A stretch of 64,000 nucleotides of DNA from Forficula auricularia. Taxonomy: Eukaryota > Arthropoda > Insecta > Dermaptera > Forficulidae. This document shows, in pieces, positions 42,961-53,811 of this stretch. A program made the position numbers and the translations under genes. The stretch is taken from NCBI GenBank assembly GCA_024734495.1, contig JALMQS010000070.1:11566572-11630571 (forward strand). The letters are read 5' to 3'. Below the pieces are notes generated by a model. It had not been told where the DNA came from. It saw only the letters and a list, made by a program, of their open reading frames with translations, and searched no databases. Position 1 is the stretch's first letter; each line of letters opens with the position of its first letter.

Positions 42961-45275
42961 TATTAGTCCATCAGGAATTTACAGATTAGTTTTTAACCTG
43001 TAAACTCCTGATGATGGACTAATAATCCGAAATATATTGAGATTGTATACACCTCTTTGAGTTTTATTTCATTCACTCTGAAACTACACTCCCTTTACTT
43101 TATTAATGTTTATTATCCTTTATAATCACGTAGTTTTAGTTTTTTAGTTATAACTCGAGTTCTAATTGAGCTACAAACAAGTGGTAATTTGTAAATCCAA
43201 GAGGAAGCTGTTTTCTATTAGTTCAACAAAATATTGTGATCTCAAATATTGTTGTTTAATATCTAACGGAACTCGAAAATAGGTCAAAATGGTCTTTTTC
43301 ACCGTTTTGATCGATTATATCTCCAAAACAAGAGCTAATCGGTAATCTTTATGGTGATTTTTGAATTCAGCAGGTGGAGATACATAAGAATCAGCTATTT
43401 TTGAGCCCGAAGCATTTTCATTGTTGGGCAGTGTATTTAAGATTTCAAATTTATTATTATTTGTCGTTGATAATGAGTGAATGAGTGAATTTGTGGAATT
43501 TATTTACAATTTTAAGTTAAGCCGTTTTTAAACGCCGACGAGTACAAAAATCATCTAAAAACGGCCACTTTGGAGCTCGCTCATAAAAATTAAACGTTAT
43601 TCTTCTTAAAGAGATCTTTACTGGGATATCTAATAAAATATGATAAATTATTATTATATTTTTATTTTTGACCCCACATACAATTCTACCCTCTACAAAA
43701 TAATCATTTGATTAAAATTTTAATTCAATATTTAGTTTGCAGTAAAATAATTTCATATAACTTGAAAATTTAAATTTTTATCCTTTTTAGTTTACAAGTT
43801 ACAGCGACAGATTGATTAACAGATAGACAGATATTGTAGCGACACTAATATGGACTGGTTCTACTTTTTAACCGACACCCTAAGGGATTTTGGTCTATTA
43901 AAGCCCAAAATGGTAATTTTCACGAACCGGTTCGCCAATCTAGAAGATAATTCAGTCAAATATATATATAGACCGGCCAAATGCGAGTCGGGCTCGTATA
44001 CCGAGTATTTCGTGGTTCTTTAAATCTTCCAAAATACTGGAATATATTAAAAATAATCCATTCCATCGGATCTAATACATGACACCCTCTTATGATTTTC
44101 TTAATAATTTTATAACAGGTCTTCGAAATTGATGTTTTTAGTAGATAGAGATTTTTTATTAGGCTTTAGCCACAAGAAATAGAGATAATTTAATTCTACA
44201 ACTGTACTTTAATTATTATAAAATGCTGATTGAAATTTATATTAAATTCATTGGAATAAAATGAAAGGAAATTCATTCTTATATACATACATACATACCT
44301 TTTGTTATCGTACGTAAAAACCGTGAAAAAATTTTATGGTCATTTGTCTATGATGAAACAATCAATCACACACTATGTGCACTTTGATAATCAAACGAAA
44401 AAGTTAATTTTTTTTTGTTAAAAGTTATAGGAAAAATATACTTTCTCGATTTATCAAATAAACTGGTATTCAAATCATACGATAATACAGACGCTTTAAT
44501 ATAATCGATAAAACTTATACGACTAAATGAACATTTTTTGTAGATACTTTATACATTTATATTTTTCGAAAAGATTTCGATGAAAATCCCGAATTAGGGG
44601 GTTTTTGGGTTGACAAATCTATCAGTCTCATCTTAGGGTAAATTTAATTTGATACAATTTTTCTTAATTAAAGTAATTTTAACAGGTGGGTGTGTCAATA
44701 AAATTAATAATTCAAATTGTCAATCTCCTTTGATTAATTATTTGTTTTTTTTTAATTTTAAAACCCACTAATAGCTATAGTATTATATATTAAAATTAAG
44801 AAATTTAATTAATTAAAAGAATTTTCTATTGAAGACAGAGTGGTAAATTTCAATGTTGAATTGATGCAAAGGCAGCCCAAAATTATAGAATTAAATAATT
44901 TATTAGAATCTCATTTTAATCCTCTTGAAAAACTCGACGATTCGGAGGATCGTCGATCCTTCTTCAAGGTTTAAAAGGGCCAACGAAAAAACCTCCGTGT
45001 ATATTAATATTATTTTTACATGCAATTAAGTTAAAATTCATCAGAATTAGTACTAATAGTAAAATACTTCACAAGCATTAGAAAAGGGCCGCAGAGAACT
45101 AGATGTTAAAACGCCGTGTTTTCTGATCAGTTTATCCCATTGAAAATACGTATTTAATCTATTTATATATATACCCTACCGTCATTAATTATTACTTTGT
45201 GAAATAATATGATATGATATGCAAAAAAATTAATAATTTTCAGTTTCAGCATTTAAAAATCTATTAAAATCATAT
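42961..45275. other. AT-rich DNA with repeat fragments
   Basis: Holds a small hairpin (TAGTCCATCAGGAATTTACAG and complement, 42,965-43,022) overlapping the motif CTGATGATGGAC...TCCGAAAT at 43,008-43,033. It also has a copy of the 20.45-kb repeat at about 44,560-44,640 and a decayed GGCAGCCCA-family end with a CTTGAAGAAGGATC...CCTCCGAATCG motif (minus, 44,937-44,968). No gene. Confidence 0.45.
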
Positions 45276-45289
45276 AAAATTATACTAGA

Positions 45290-45745
45290 TGAAGGAGGAG
45301 GTATCAGCCAAAGATGGAATCACTGGGTTCAATAAAACACCTTTAATAAGACGTTTCGGCCTGAATTTTATTTGGCCATCTTCAGTCAATCAGGAGTTAT
45401 ACACAAAATGCGGTACACATATGTGATCGAACCAAGCCTTGTCAAAAATAAAAAGAATTTTAGCTTCATGTGAATTTATAACGTGCCTGGACCCAAAAGT
45501 TTCAGAATTAAATTAAAAAAAAAAACTTTGGGTCAGGCACGTTATAAATTTACATGAAGCTAAAAAATATTTTGACAAGACTTGGTTCGATCACATATGT
45601 GTACCGCATTTTGTGTATAACTCCTAATTGACTGAAGATGGCAAAATAAAATTCAGGTCGAAACGTCTTATTAAAGGTGTTTTGTTGAACCCAGTGATTC
45701 CATCTTTGGCTGATGCCTCCTCCTTCATCTAGTACAATTTCATCA
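45290..45745. mobile_element. Palindrome with paired hammerhead-like motifs
   Basis: Arms of about 220 bp start ATGAAGGAGGAGGTATCAGC and its complement, and meet at an A-run around 45,515. Each arm carries CTGAAGATGGC...GGYCGAAACGTC (45,352-45,385 minus; 45,632-45,665 plus). In the left arm the hairpin is GGCC/GGCC with a 12-base loop. The 73-codon ORF over the right arm is repeat. Confidence 0.85.
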
Positions 45746-46019
45746 CAGCCACGAACTCTAACAATATTCATATAAAATTATTCAAACAAATTTTGAAAAA
45801 ATTCTTCGTTTCTTATTTGAAGAAAATTGATATTTTTTTAGTAAATGGGTTGAAGTTGAATAATTGATTAATGTGAAATGGATAAAGTTTTCTTGGAACT
45901 GATTATCCGGCTTAGAAAAATAAATTTTCTCTCTGTATACATCTTCTTTTATTTAACTTGGATCCACGGTTTCTGTTTGTCTGTTTGTCTTGGTAGATTC
46001 TTGTAATCGAATTTTTACT

Positions 46020-46555
46020 TATAACTTCTTTCTACCTGACCAATTTTTTTGAAATTTTCACTACAACAATTCACCAAGTTCAGAAATTAGTAGGGTTAAA
46101 AAATCAATAAGAAATATCTTGGCTTAGGTACTAGATAATTTAATTTATATGTCAACGAGTATTTTCTAAACTTTGATTTGAGTTGAAATGTAATTTTTAA
46201 ATTTTTCTTTGACAAGTAGAATCTTGCAATCAAAATTTGACTCACTTTTACCTAGCTGATTTTCTTGAAATTTTCTACACATAGAACATATTTCGATGAC
46301 ACCACAATAAGATCTATCAATTTCATGAATTAAAATAGAGAAAAATATAATTTAAACAATAAAGAATATTTAATTGAGGATTCATAAACATGTGGATAAA
46401 ATAATATTTTCAAAAATCTTAAAATTTCGGATTTGAACGTTTCATCAATCAATTCGGACTTCATCAGCAATCTAAGTATACGTCGATGAAACCTTGATTT
46501 TAGTTTTTGAGAAAAAACAAAAATTGTCCACATTTCTATAATGATATTTGATTAT
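46020..46555. other. AT-rich DNA without recognisable gene
   Basis: Only a weak motif (minus, about 46,429-46,468: GCTGATGAAGTCCG...GATGAAACG) resembling the recurrent core, with a poor hairpin. No gene. Confidence 0.35.
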
Positions 46556-47129
46556 TTGTTGTGCTCAACAAATAATTATAATTAATTTTATGTGTTATTT
46601 AAACAAAATTTCAACCCTAAATAAATTTAATCACAAAAATACAAACTTTAACAGCTACATATCTAATCTATCTATCTATCTTTTTTTTTCTATTAAATCT
46701 ACAACCCCATTTGATTCTTCCGGAGGAATTGAACTAGATTGAAAAACAATCTTAAAACGTTTATTAAAATATTTTAATACCTATCTATCTATTAAGGGTT
46801 GAAATATTGTTTAAATCCAACATAATTAATTATTAAACACAAACAACAAATAATAATTTTTAAGGATTTAGGTGTCGGTTCTAGGTGAAACATTATAAGT
46901 AACTTATGAGGAGAATTTTCTAGGTTAGGTTTCACAAAAAGGATTTTTGTAAAACCTAACCTAGAAAATTCTCCTCATAAGTTACAACAAATAATACACT
47001 ATACCTACGTCGTTTCGATCGTCTGCGATCGTAGATATATTGTATTATTTGTTGTTTGTGTTCAATAAATAATTATAATTAATTATGTGGGATTTAAACA
47101 AAATTTAATCACAAAAATACAAACTTTAA
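46556..47129. mobile_element. Complex of repeated and inverted segments
   Basis: A block beginning CAAATAATTATAATTAATT and ending AATACAAACTTTAA occurs at about 46,566-46,650 and again at about 47,065-47,129. A shorter inverted version is at 46,811-46,857. Between them is a palindrome (46,898-46,985, GAGAATTTTCTAGGTTAGGT and complement). The first copy continues into AACAGCTACATATCTAATCT; the second is interrupted there by the TTAA MITE and resumes at 47,824. Confidence 0.7.
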
Positions 47130-47823
47130 TGTAGTTGTTTAACCATATGAGCTTTCTTAAGATTTTTATGAAATTTAGCCAGATATTATTTAAATACTTC
47201 TGCATCGATTGGTGGCAAAACGAAATTTATAAACAAAATAGTTCCGGAGATAATAAATTCCAAAGATAGAGTTTTTCAGATTCTTATACATTACACTATA
47301 CGGGATATCGGAAAGTTTACATACATATTTAATTATAATTAAGAAACTATTCTTACCATTGTTATAAAAAACTAAGCCAGCATTAAACAATAACTAATAC
47401 ATTTTTTAATTCATAGTTACAACACAGTTTCTGAAATAGTAATGAATAAATAATGAAAAATGTATAATGTAAAATTTACACTAAAAACAAGTTGGCAACA
47501 ACGCATATATTTAACCTAAAAAATGGGTTAACTTTAGTAATTTTTTGACGTTTTTTTGCTTCAGCCATTGTCACAACAGCTTTCAATCGTTTATTAAGCA
47601 CTTTTTGTTTTATAAATCTTCCTTTATAATGTATTTTATCTGAGATTTCTATGATAAAATATATACAAGATCGGATAGCGTTGCCAGATTTGTCAAACGA
47701 GCACGGGGTTGGCTAGTTGTGGCACATAAACAGCAAAAAGTTTTGAGCTTATGAATTGTGAATTCTTATTGTCTGTTCTATATAGCATTAACTTTTTGCT
47801 AGTATTGTCGCGAAACAACTACC
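47130..47823 (-). mobile_element. TTAA-flanked MITE, copy 1
   Basis: 694 bp, in inverse orientation to copies 2 and 3. Termini TGTAGTTGTTTAACC (mutated) and GAAACAACTACC, flanked by TTAA on both sides (47,126-47,129 and 47,824-47,827). The uninterrupted paralogue near 46,640 reads ...CAAACTTTAACAGCTA..., with a single TTAA, so the duplication is directly shown. TTAA target choice is characteristic of piggyBac-type transposases. The termini are not the usual CCY, so family membership is open. Non-coding. Confidence 0.85.
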
Positions 47824-48111
47824 TTAACAGCTATTTATCTAATCTATATCTTTTTTTTTTTTATTAAATTTACAACCCCCTTTGATGCTACCTACTGGAA
47901 GATTGAAGTAGATTTTTTTTTTTATTTAAATATTTCAGTGGTAGAAATAGAGAAATGGCATGTCGGAGGATCGATTATGTGTAGATTTGGGGTTGTCTAG
48001 CCGTAAGGTTTCTCGTGCTCGGGGCTTCAGGTTTAGGTTTCCCCCACTGAGCGCGCCGCCAGGAGGGGAGGCAGCCTGGCTGCGTGGTGGGGGGGTCGAG
48101 AGGGGGCGCTT

Positions 48112-48557
48112 ATGTCACGGCCACAGGCACAACCACGCTTCAGTTGGCCACCAAGTCTGCTAGGAGATACATGTATTTTTGCTCCGTCTCTCAAACTAAG
48201 AATCGTTGCTCCTGAGGCTCTTTGTGTCGTCGACCAGCAAGTCCTTAAGTGTCAGTGTCGAGCAGTTTATTCGTCGGTGTCCCAGGCCAGCTTCATCGTG
48301 GCTAGCAGCGTGGTTGAGTGTCCCTCCGGGGAATACGTCGGCGCAGCCGGGGGTGGCGTCGGCGGCGGCGCCCCCAACGGGGGCGGCTTGCTCCCTGGTT
48401 ATCCGGATTGTTTTGCCGCGGCAGCAGCTGTCGCGGGGATGGAGGAGCTCAAGGCGAAATTGTTCCAGCAAGCGGCGGTTGCTGCGGCGGCCGCCGCCGT
48501 CCACCACGGAGTCCCGCCCCCGCCACCCCCGCCGCCCTTCTTGCCGGTGTCCGTACG
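48112..48557 (+). CDS. Probable 5' coding exon of a regulatory protein
   Basis: A CpG- and GC-rich interval (47,955-48,560) in AT-rich surroundings. The frame is open from about 48,036. Two start candidates exist: ATG 48,112, and ATG 48,439 (GCGGGGATGGAGG, a better Kozak context), which would begin MEELKAKLFQQAAVAAAAAA. In this frame there are Gly-rich (GAAGGGVGGGAPNGGG), poly-Ala and eight-Pro runs, a composition typical of the disordered N-termini of metazoan transcription factors. At 48,558 lies GTGAGT preceded by TACG, a near-ideal donor leaving a split codon (phase 2). The next codon after the donor would be a stop, as expected when reading into an intron. No domain identifies the family and no downstream exon is recognisable, so the gene is unnamed. 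Confidence 0.5.
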
Positions 48558-48563
48558 GTGAGT
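48558..48563 (+). promoter_or_regulatory. Splice donor
   Basis: GTGAGT at the end of the low-complexity exon. GC content falls sharply to AT-rich sequence within about 30 bases, as at an exon/intron border. Confidence 0.55.
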
Positions 48564-48967
48564 CACCCTACAAACCAAACCAAACAACCCTCCTCCAAAA
48601 GTCGAGTTCTTTGTCCTGAGATTATATCTCATTCAACTCTAAATATTTATTCCTATTTTTTTCTTTTTTTTTTTAATACTTTCCTTCTCGGAGAATGTTG
48701 CTATTTTAAGAACGTGTTTTTCGGATTAGAATTTAAAAAAAATATGTCATTTTTAGAGTGAATCCTTCCTTAGATATACATAATAATAACTTTTATATTT
48801 GTCATTTATATATTATCGGCTTATTTTATTTGATTTTATTTACATTATATATGTATAATAAATTAAAACTATTTGTTGTTGTAATTGAATTGCCGAAAGT
48901 AGTAGAGTTGATGATTCATGAGAAGAAATCAATGAGGTTGTCCTCTGCTTGATGCATATAAACAAAC

Positions 48968-49955
48968 GTTCCGGGAGAAATTCTCCTTTTATCAATGGAA
49001 TGTTAACAAATTTCAAAAAGTAATTGCTTTAAATATTCCTTTCTTAAGGTAGTTGTTTCGGGACAATACTAGCAAAAAGTTAATGCTAGATTATAGAGAA
49101 CAGGTAAATCTGGCATCACTGTCCGAGCTTGTAAATATTTTATCCTAGAAATTTCAGATAAAGTACATTATAAAGGGAGATTTATAAAACAAAAAGTTCT
49201 TAATAAGCGATTAAAAGTTGTTGCAACAATGGCTAAAGCGAAAAAATGTCAAAAAAGTACTAAAGCTAACCCACTTTTTAGGTTAAATATATGCGTTGTT
49301 GCCAGCTTGTTTTTAGTGTAAATTTTCCATTATACATTTTTCATTATTATCTCAGAAACTGTGTTGTAACTATGAATTAAAATTTTCTTAAAAAATGTAT
49401 TAGTTATTGTTTAATGTTGGTTTAGTTTTTCATAACAGTGGTAATAAGAGTTTCTTAATTATAATTAAATATGTATGTAAACTTTCCGATATCACGTATA
49501 GTGCAATGTATAAAAGTCTGAAAAACTATCTTTGGAATTTAATATCTCCGGAACTATATTGTTCATAAATTTGGTTTTTCCACCAATCGATGCAGAAGTA
49601 TTTAAATAATAATCTATCTAAATTTCAAAAAAATTCTAAGAAAACCCATATGGTGAAACAACTACCTTAAAGCAACTATTAGAACAAATTTGTTCAAAAA
49701 AAACATTGATAAAGGGAGAATTTCTACCGAAACTTCTTTATTTGAAGATGGTTTTTTCCATTTTATATTTTGTGAGAAATTCTCCATTTATTAATGGAAT
49801 TTTAACAAATTTCAAAAAGTAAATAAATGCTTTAAATATTCCTTTTTTAAAGCAACTACTAGTACAAATTTGTTAAAGAAATGTCATTCATAAAGGGAGG
49901 ATTTCTACTGAAACGTCTTTATTTGAAAATGGTTTTTTCCCATTTTATAAAAGAT
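48968..49955. mobile_element. GGGAGAAATTCTCC foldbacks, two tandem copies
   Basis: Copy one (48,968-49,760) runs CGTTCCGGGAGAAATTCTCC ...AAGTAATTGCTTTAAATATT, then the inserted TTAA MITE, then AGCAACTATTAGAACAAATT ...GGGAGAATTTCTACCGAAAC. Copy two (about 49,780-49,955) has the same ends without the insert. Related ends are at 41.58 and 53.82 kb. The TCTACCGAAACTTC end resembles the recurrent GAAAC motif. Confidence 0.7.
49048..49666 (+). mobile_element. TTAA-flanked MITE, copy 2
   Basis: 619 bp, termini GGTAGTTGTTTCGGGAC and GGTGAAACAACTACC, with TTAA at 49,044-49,047 and 49,667-49,670. The neighbouring foldback copy (about 49,845: CCTTTTTTAAAGCAACTAC) preserves the empty site with a single TTAA. 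It lacks about 75 bp found in copies 1 and 3 near its left end (the GTTTTGAGCTTATG / TTTATGTACC region). Confidence 0.85.
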
Positions 49956-50330
49956 TTGTATTGTATTTATTTATTTACTTACAATCGAAAAAATAATTAT
50001 TATAAATAATTTGGGATTATAGTTTCGAAGACTTTTATCATTAGTATTTTTAACCAGAAATATTCTTTCTGTTATTTCTCATGGGTTCAAATACCCCTTT
50101 GGATGCAGGTAAATTCGTCTATGTACTATAACAACAAAAGGAATTTTTACCTGAATCTAATCCGATATTTGAACCCAAGAGAAATAGCAAATGGAATATT
50201 TATGGTTAAAGGGGCTGATGATGAAAGTCAACCCTTCGAAACTATAATCTCTAACAAAAATAATTTATAAATATGCATATGTTAATTTACATCAAGCAGA
50301 AGACAGCCTCATTAATTTCATCTTATTTAT

Positions 50331-51950
50331 TTTAAATAGTTATAACAATAATTTGTCCTGATTTAAATAACAATATTAGCCACTCAATTCTTCCTTCTTA
50401 TATTCTTCATTTTCTCAATGTACATTATTATCTTTTAACAATTCTAAAACTTGAGTAAAATATTACTTAAAATTAAAAAAATATTTAGCCTGAGTAACAT
50501 AATTTTTGAAAGAATGTTGTCTTTTGTTTAATATAAATACTTTATTAAAAAAAACAAATCAAATAGTCTATTCTACTTAATTATACACATCAAGCAAAAG
50601 ACAACACATTAATTATATTAAGCAAAATTTGTACTATATATTCTTATATTTATATATTTATTAAGTAATTTATCACAGAATTCATCAGAAAAATAGATGA
50701 GTTATGATTTATATTTTATAAAAGGAAAAATAATAAATCACCTGTCTTTTGCTTAATATAATTTTTTGGAATAATGTCTTCTGCTTGGTGTAATTAAATA
50801 TTCATATCAAACAGAAGACACCCTCGTTTATTAATTCCAAAAATATAAATCAAGCAGAAGAGATATTCTTTAATGCTTTTCCTTACTACTAAACTCGCTG
50901 AAATCAAAACATAAACTTAATATTTTTATTGATTTGTATGTGGCAGAGAACCTAATAAATTAAAGATTAAAGAATGTGTCTTTTGTTTGATATAATTACT
51001 AAGAATTAATCAAATTAGGGTATTCACAATATTCTGAAGACACTCTTTGATTTATTCCTAATCAAGCATAAGAAATCATCATCTTTGAATTATATTAAAC
51101 AAAACAGACATAATTTATGCATTTCTTTAAAAATTTCAAATCGTTTGAAAATAACTTTTAATAGTTTTAGTGATTTGTGTTGGCAGAGTATTTAATAATA
51201 TTACACGAATTGTATGTCATCTACTTAATATAAATATTTTATTTTTTATTTGAGATTATAGTTTCAAAAAGTTTTCAATTTTTTTTTTGCATGTAAGTTA
51301 TTTAAAATAATTATGGTCAAATTGAATAACAAATTCTACTTTAATTTATTAAAGAGTGTATCTTATGTTTAATATTAAACAATACTTATTTATCTGAACT
51401 TTAAAGTTAAAGTATAATTGCATGCGATTATTTAAAAGAATTTAAATTCATCATTAATAAAAGATAAAGAGTATGTCTTCTGCTTTATATTTATTTATTT
51501 AAGACTAAAATTTTGAAAAGTTTGCTTTGATCTTAAGGTTAAAATGAATAAATTATTGCATGTGAATTTTAGTTAAAATCGAGTAGATAAGCTTTTAATT
51601 GAATTAAAAAGTGCATCTTCTGCTTAATAGAAATAATTTATAAGAGTTTTCGAATGAAAACCTTAATTGCTCATGATAAATTAATAGAATTTTAGTCGAA
51701 ATTGATTTACTTCTTTCTTAAAGTTCACTTTATATTAGGGACTCACAATGAAGAAGGCAAAACAAAAATGAAAATCTCAAATCAATAAAAAAAAAATTAG
51801 ATTAAGCAAAAGACATACGTATTCATTTAGTATTTTTCGTGTAAAATATTTTCGAATGATTTCATATCTACGAGATAAAAATAATATCTTAAAACGCACA
51901 TGGTTTTATTTTACGACAATAATAAGTATATTGATTTTCTTTTGCCACGT
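50331..51950. repeat. Array of GTCTTCTGCTT-type motifs in both orientations
   Basis: At least a dozen degenerate copies of GTCTTCTGCTTNATATAA or its complement (TTAAGCAGAAGACA) occur in 1.6 kb, for example near 50,590, 50,745, 50,785, 50,815, 50,855, 50,965, 51,060, 51,210, 51,360, 51,475, 51,615 and 51,800. They match the ends of the FB-1/FB-2 foldbacks. Successive opposed pairs could each bound a short decayed foldback. No gene. Confidence 0.6.
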
Positions 51951-51954
51951 GTAA

Positions 51955-52275
51955 CAAGAGTTGTTGTCCTCTGCTTGATGCAAATAAACATATACCTATA
52001 TATATAATTTATTTGTTAGAGACTATATTTTCGAAGGTTTGACCTTTACCCATGGTTTCAAATACCCGATTGGATGTAAGTAAATTCGTTGAATTAGTGA
52101 CCAGCTTGCTATTTCAACAAAACGAAAACATCCAATCCTGTACCATATTTGAAGCTAATATGAATAAAAGATCCAATATTATTAATTAAAATGACTGATC
52201 ACGAAGGTTAAATCTTCGAAACTATAATCTTTAACAAATATGTTTATTAAGATCAAACAGAGGACCACCTCTCTT
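51955..52275. mobile_element. FB-1 foldback, copy 4
   Basis: Left end GTTGTCCTCTGCTTGATGCA; right end GATCAAACAGAGGACCACCT. Inside, TTTCGAAGGTTTGACC on the left and CTGATCACGAAGG...CTTCGAAAC on the right (52,195-52,223) form the usual motif pair, here diverged in the conserved GA. Confidence 0.75.
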
Positions 52276-52333
52276 TATGAATAAGTATGTATGTGTATAT
52301 ACAGTACGTTACATTTTGTTTCTTAATTATTAA

Positions 52334-53029
52334 GGTAGTTGTTTTACGAAATTATTAGCAAAAAAAGTTTATGCTAGAGTATATAGAACAGACAATAAGA
52401 ATTCATACATAACCCCAAAACTTTTTGCTGTTTATGTACCACTACTAGCCAATCCCGTGCTCGTTTGGCAAATCTGGCAACATTGTCCGAGCTTGTATTT
52501 TATCATAGAAATGTCAGATAAAGTACATTATAAAGGGAGATTTATAAAACAAAAAGTTCTTAATAAGCGATTGAAAGCTGTTGCGACATTGGGTGAAGCG
52601 AGAAAACGACCAAAAGATACTAAAGTTAACCCACTTTTTAGGTTAGATACATGCTTTGTTGCCAGCTTGTTTTTAGTGTAAATTTTTCAATATACATTTT
52701 TTATTATTTATTCATTATTACCTCAGAAATTGTGTTGTAACTATGAATTAAAATTTTCTTAAAAAGTGTATTATAGTTTAATGTTGGTTTAGTTTTTTAT
52801 ACCAATGGTAAGAAGAGTTTCTTAATTATAATTAAATATGTATGTAAATTTTCCTTTATCACGTATAGTGCAATGTATAAGATTCTGAAAAACTTGAGAA
52901 TTTAATATCTCCGGAACTATATTGTTGATAAATTTGGTTTTGCCACCAATCGATGCAGAAGTATTTAAAATAATAATCTGCTAAATTTCAAAGAAATCTT
53001 AAGAAAACCCATATACTGAAACAACTACC
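52334..53029 (+). mobile_element. TTAA-flanked MITE, copy 3
   Basis: 696 bp, termini GGTAGTTGTTTTACG and CTGAAACAACTACC. The left flank is TTAA (52,330-52,333); the right flank is ATAA, one substitution away. It closely follows copies 1 and 2 through ATAAAGTACATTATAAAGGG AG, GTTGCCAGCTTGTTTTTAG and CCACCAATCGATGCAGAAGT. The 74-codon ORF (52,457-52,681) is disrupted in the other copies and has no motif, so it is not taken as a gene. Confidence 0.85.
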
Positions 53030-53034
53030 ATAAT

Positions 53035-53810
53035 GACAAATCCCTTTTTTTTTTTTTTTTTAATTTTTCATTCATCAAATATTAAGATTCTTGAAAATAT
53101 AAAATTTCAGGTAGAATAAGGTTGAATTTGAAAAAAAGGCCGATGATTTAATGCTTAGAATGGTCCAAAAGTAGAAGGGACTCTTGCATTCAAAGAAAGA
53201 CTCTCTTTGTTTGCAAGACTTTCCTTACAATTTTACTTAAATCGCTTTTTGCTGTTGTTACTGTTGCTGTAGTGATATAAACAAAGGATAAACGAACTCG
53301 ACTATTTCTCTGTCTCTTTCTAGAAGTTCTTCTCTCTTTCTATATATATAGGTATTTGAATGATTGAAAAACACATTTAAGTAGTAGAAATATTTATACT
53401 AATATTATTAATAATAATAATTCTATTATCATTTCGATGTTGGGTAGTTAACGGAATGGTTTTGTTGAATTTTGTTTGATTATCATCATCTCTATACCTT
53501 TGGTTTCTTTGTTCTGAGTGAGCTGGGCGGCTCTTTGTTCGGTTCCACGTGTTTTTTTTACGAGCATGGTCCCCCCTCTGACCCCCCTGTCCCCTTTTAC
53601 CCTCCCTCTCTTCCTTCCATTTCGTGCTCTCTTCTTGGCGTTCCGTTTTGCTTTTTTTTTGAAATTTTTTTACACTCCCGTTATGGGTATTATATATCAC
53701 AATTTTAGTTAATTTTATCCATAAATATATTTTATATATATTTGAAAAAAATTTTATAGATTGTTTTGTGTATAAATAAATACAAATTTTTTATAAAAAA
53801 AAAACATTCT
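53035..53810. other. Unassigned DNA, pyrimidine-rich patch
   Basis: About 53,560-53,650 is a C/T-rich stretch (CCCCCCTGTCCCCTTTTACC). The minus strand gives a 107-codon Arg/Lys/Glu-rich ORF (53,377-53,700) and the plus strand gives hydrophobic ones. All reflect composition. An exon cannot be excluded but nothing supports one. Confidence 0.3.
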
Positions 53811-53811
53811 G

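Larger units (their letters stand above)
48895..50330. mobile_element. FB-1 foldback, copy 3, with nested elements
   Basis: Ends AATCAATGAGGTTGTCCTCT GCTTGATGC (left) and GCATCAAGC-like ...CAGAAGACAGCCTCATTAAT (right, about 50,280-50,325). An inner palindrome (about 50,015-50,250) has CTGATGATGAAAG...CTTCGAAAC on its right arm (50,215-50,243). Between left end and palindrome lie two CGGGAGAAATTCTCC foldbacks and the TTAA MITE copy 2. Confidence 0.7.

Noticed and set aside
50331..51950. CRISPR-like array
   Set aside because: Motifs alternate in orientation, are degenerate and irregularly spaced, and the sequence is eukaryotic.
52457..52681. 74-codon ORF inside TTAA MITE copy 3
   Set aside because: Not conserved as an open frame in copies 1 and 2.
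53377..53712. Basic-protein exon on the minus strand
   Set aside because: Arg/Lys/Glu bias follows from a pyrimidine-rich tract on the plus strand, and no splice sites or domain support it.
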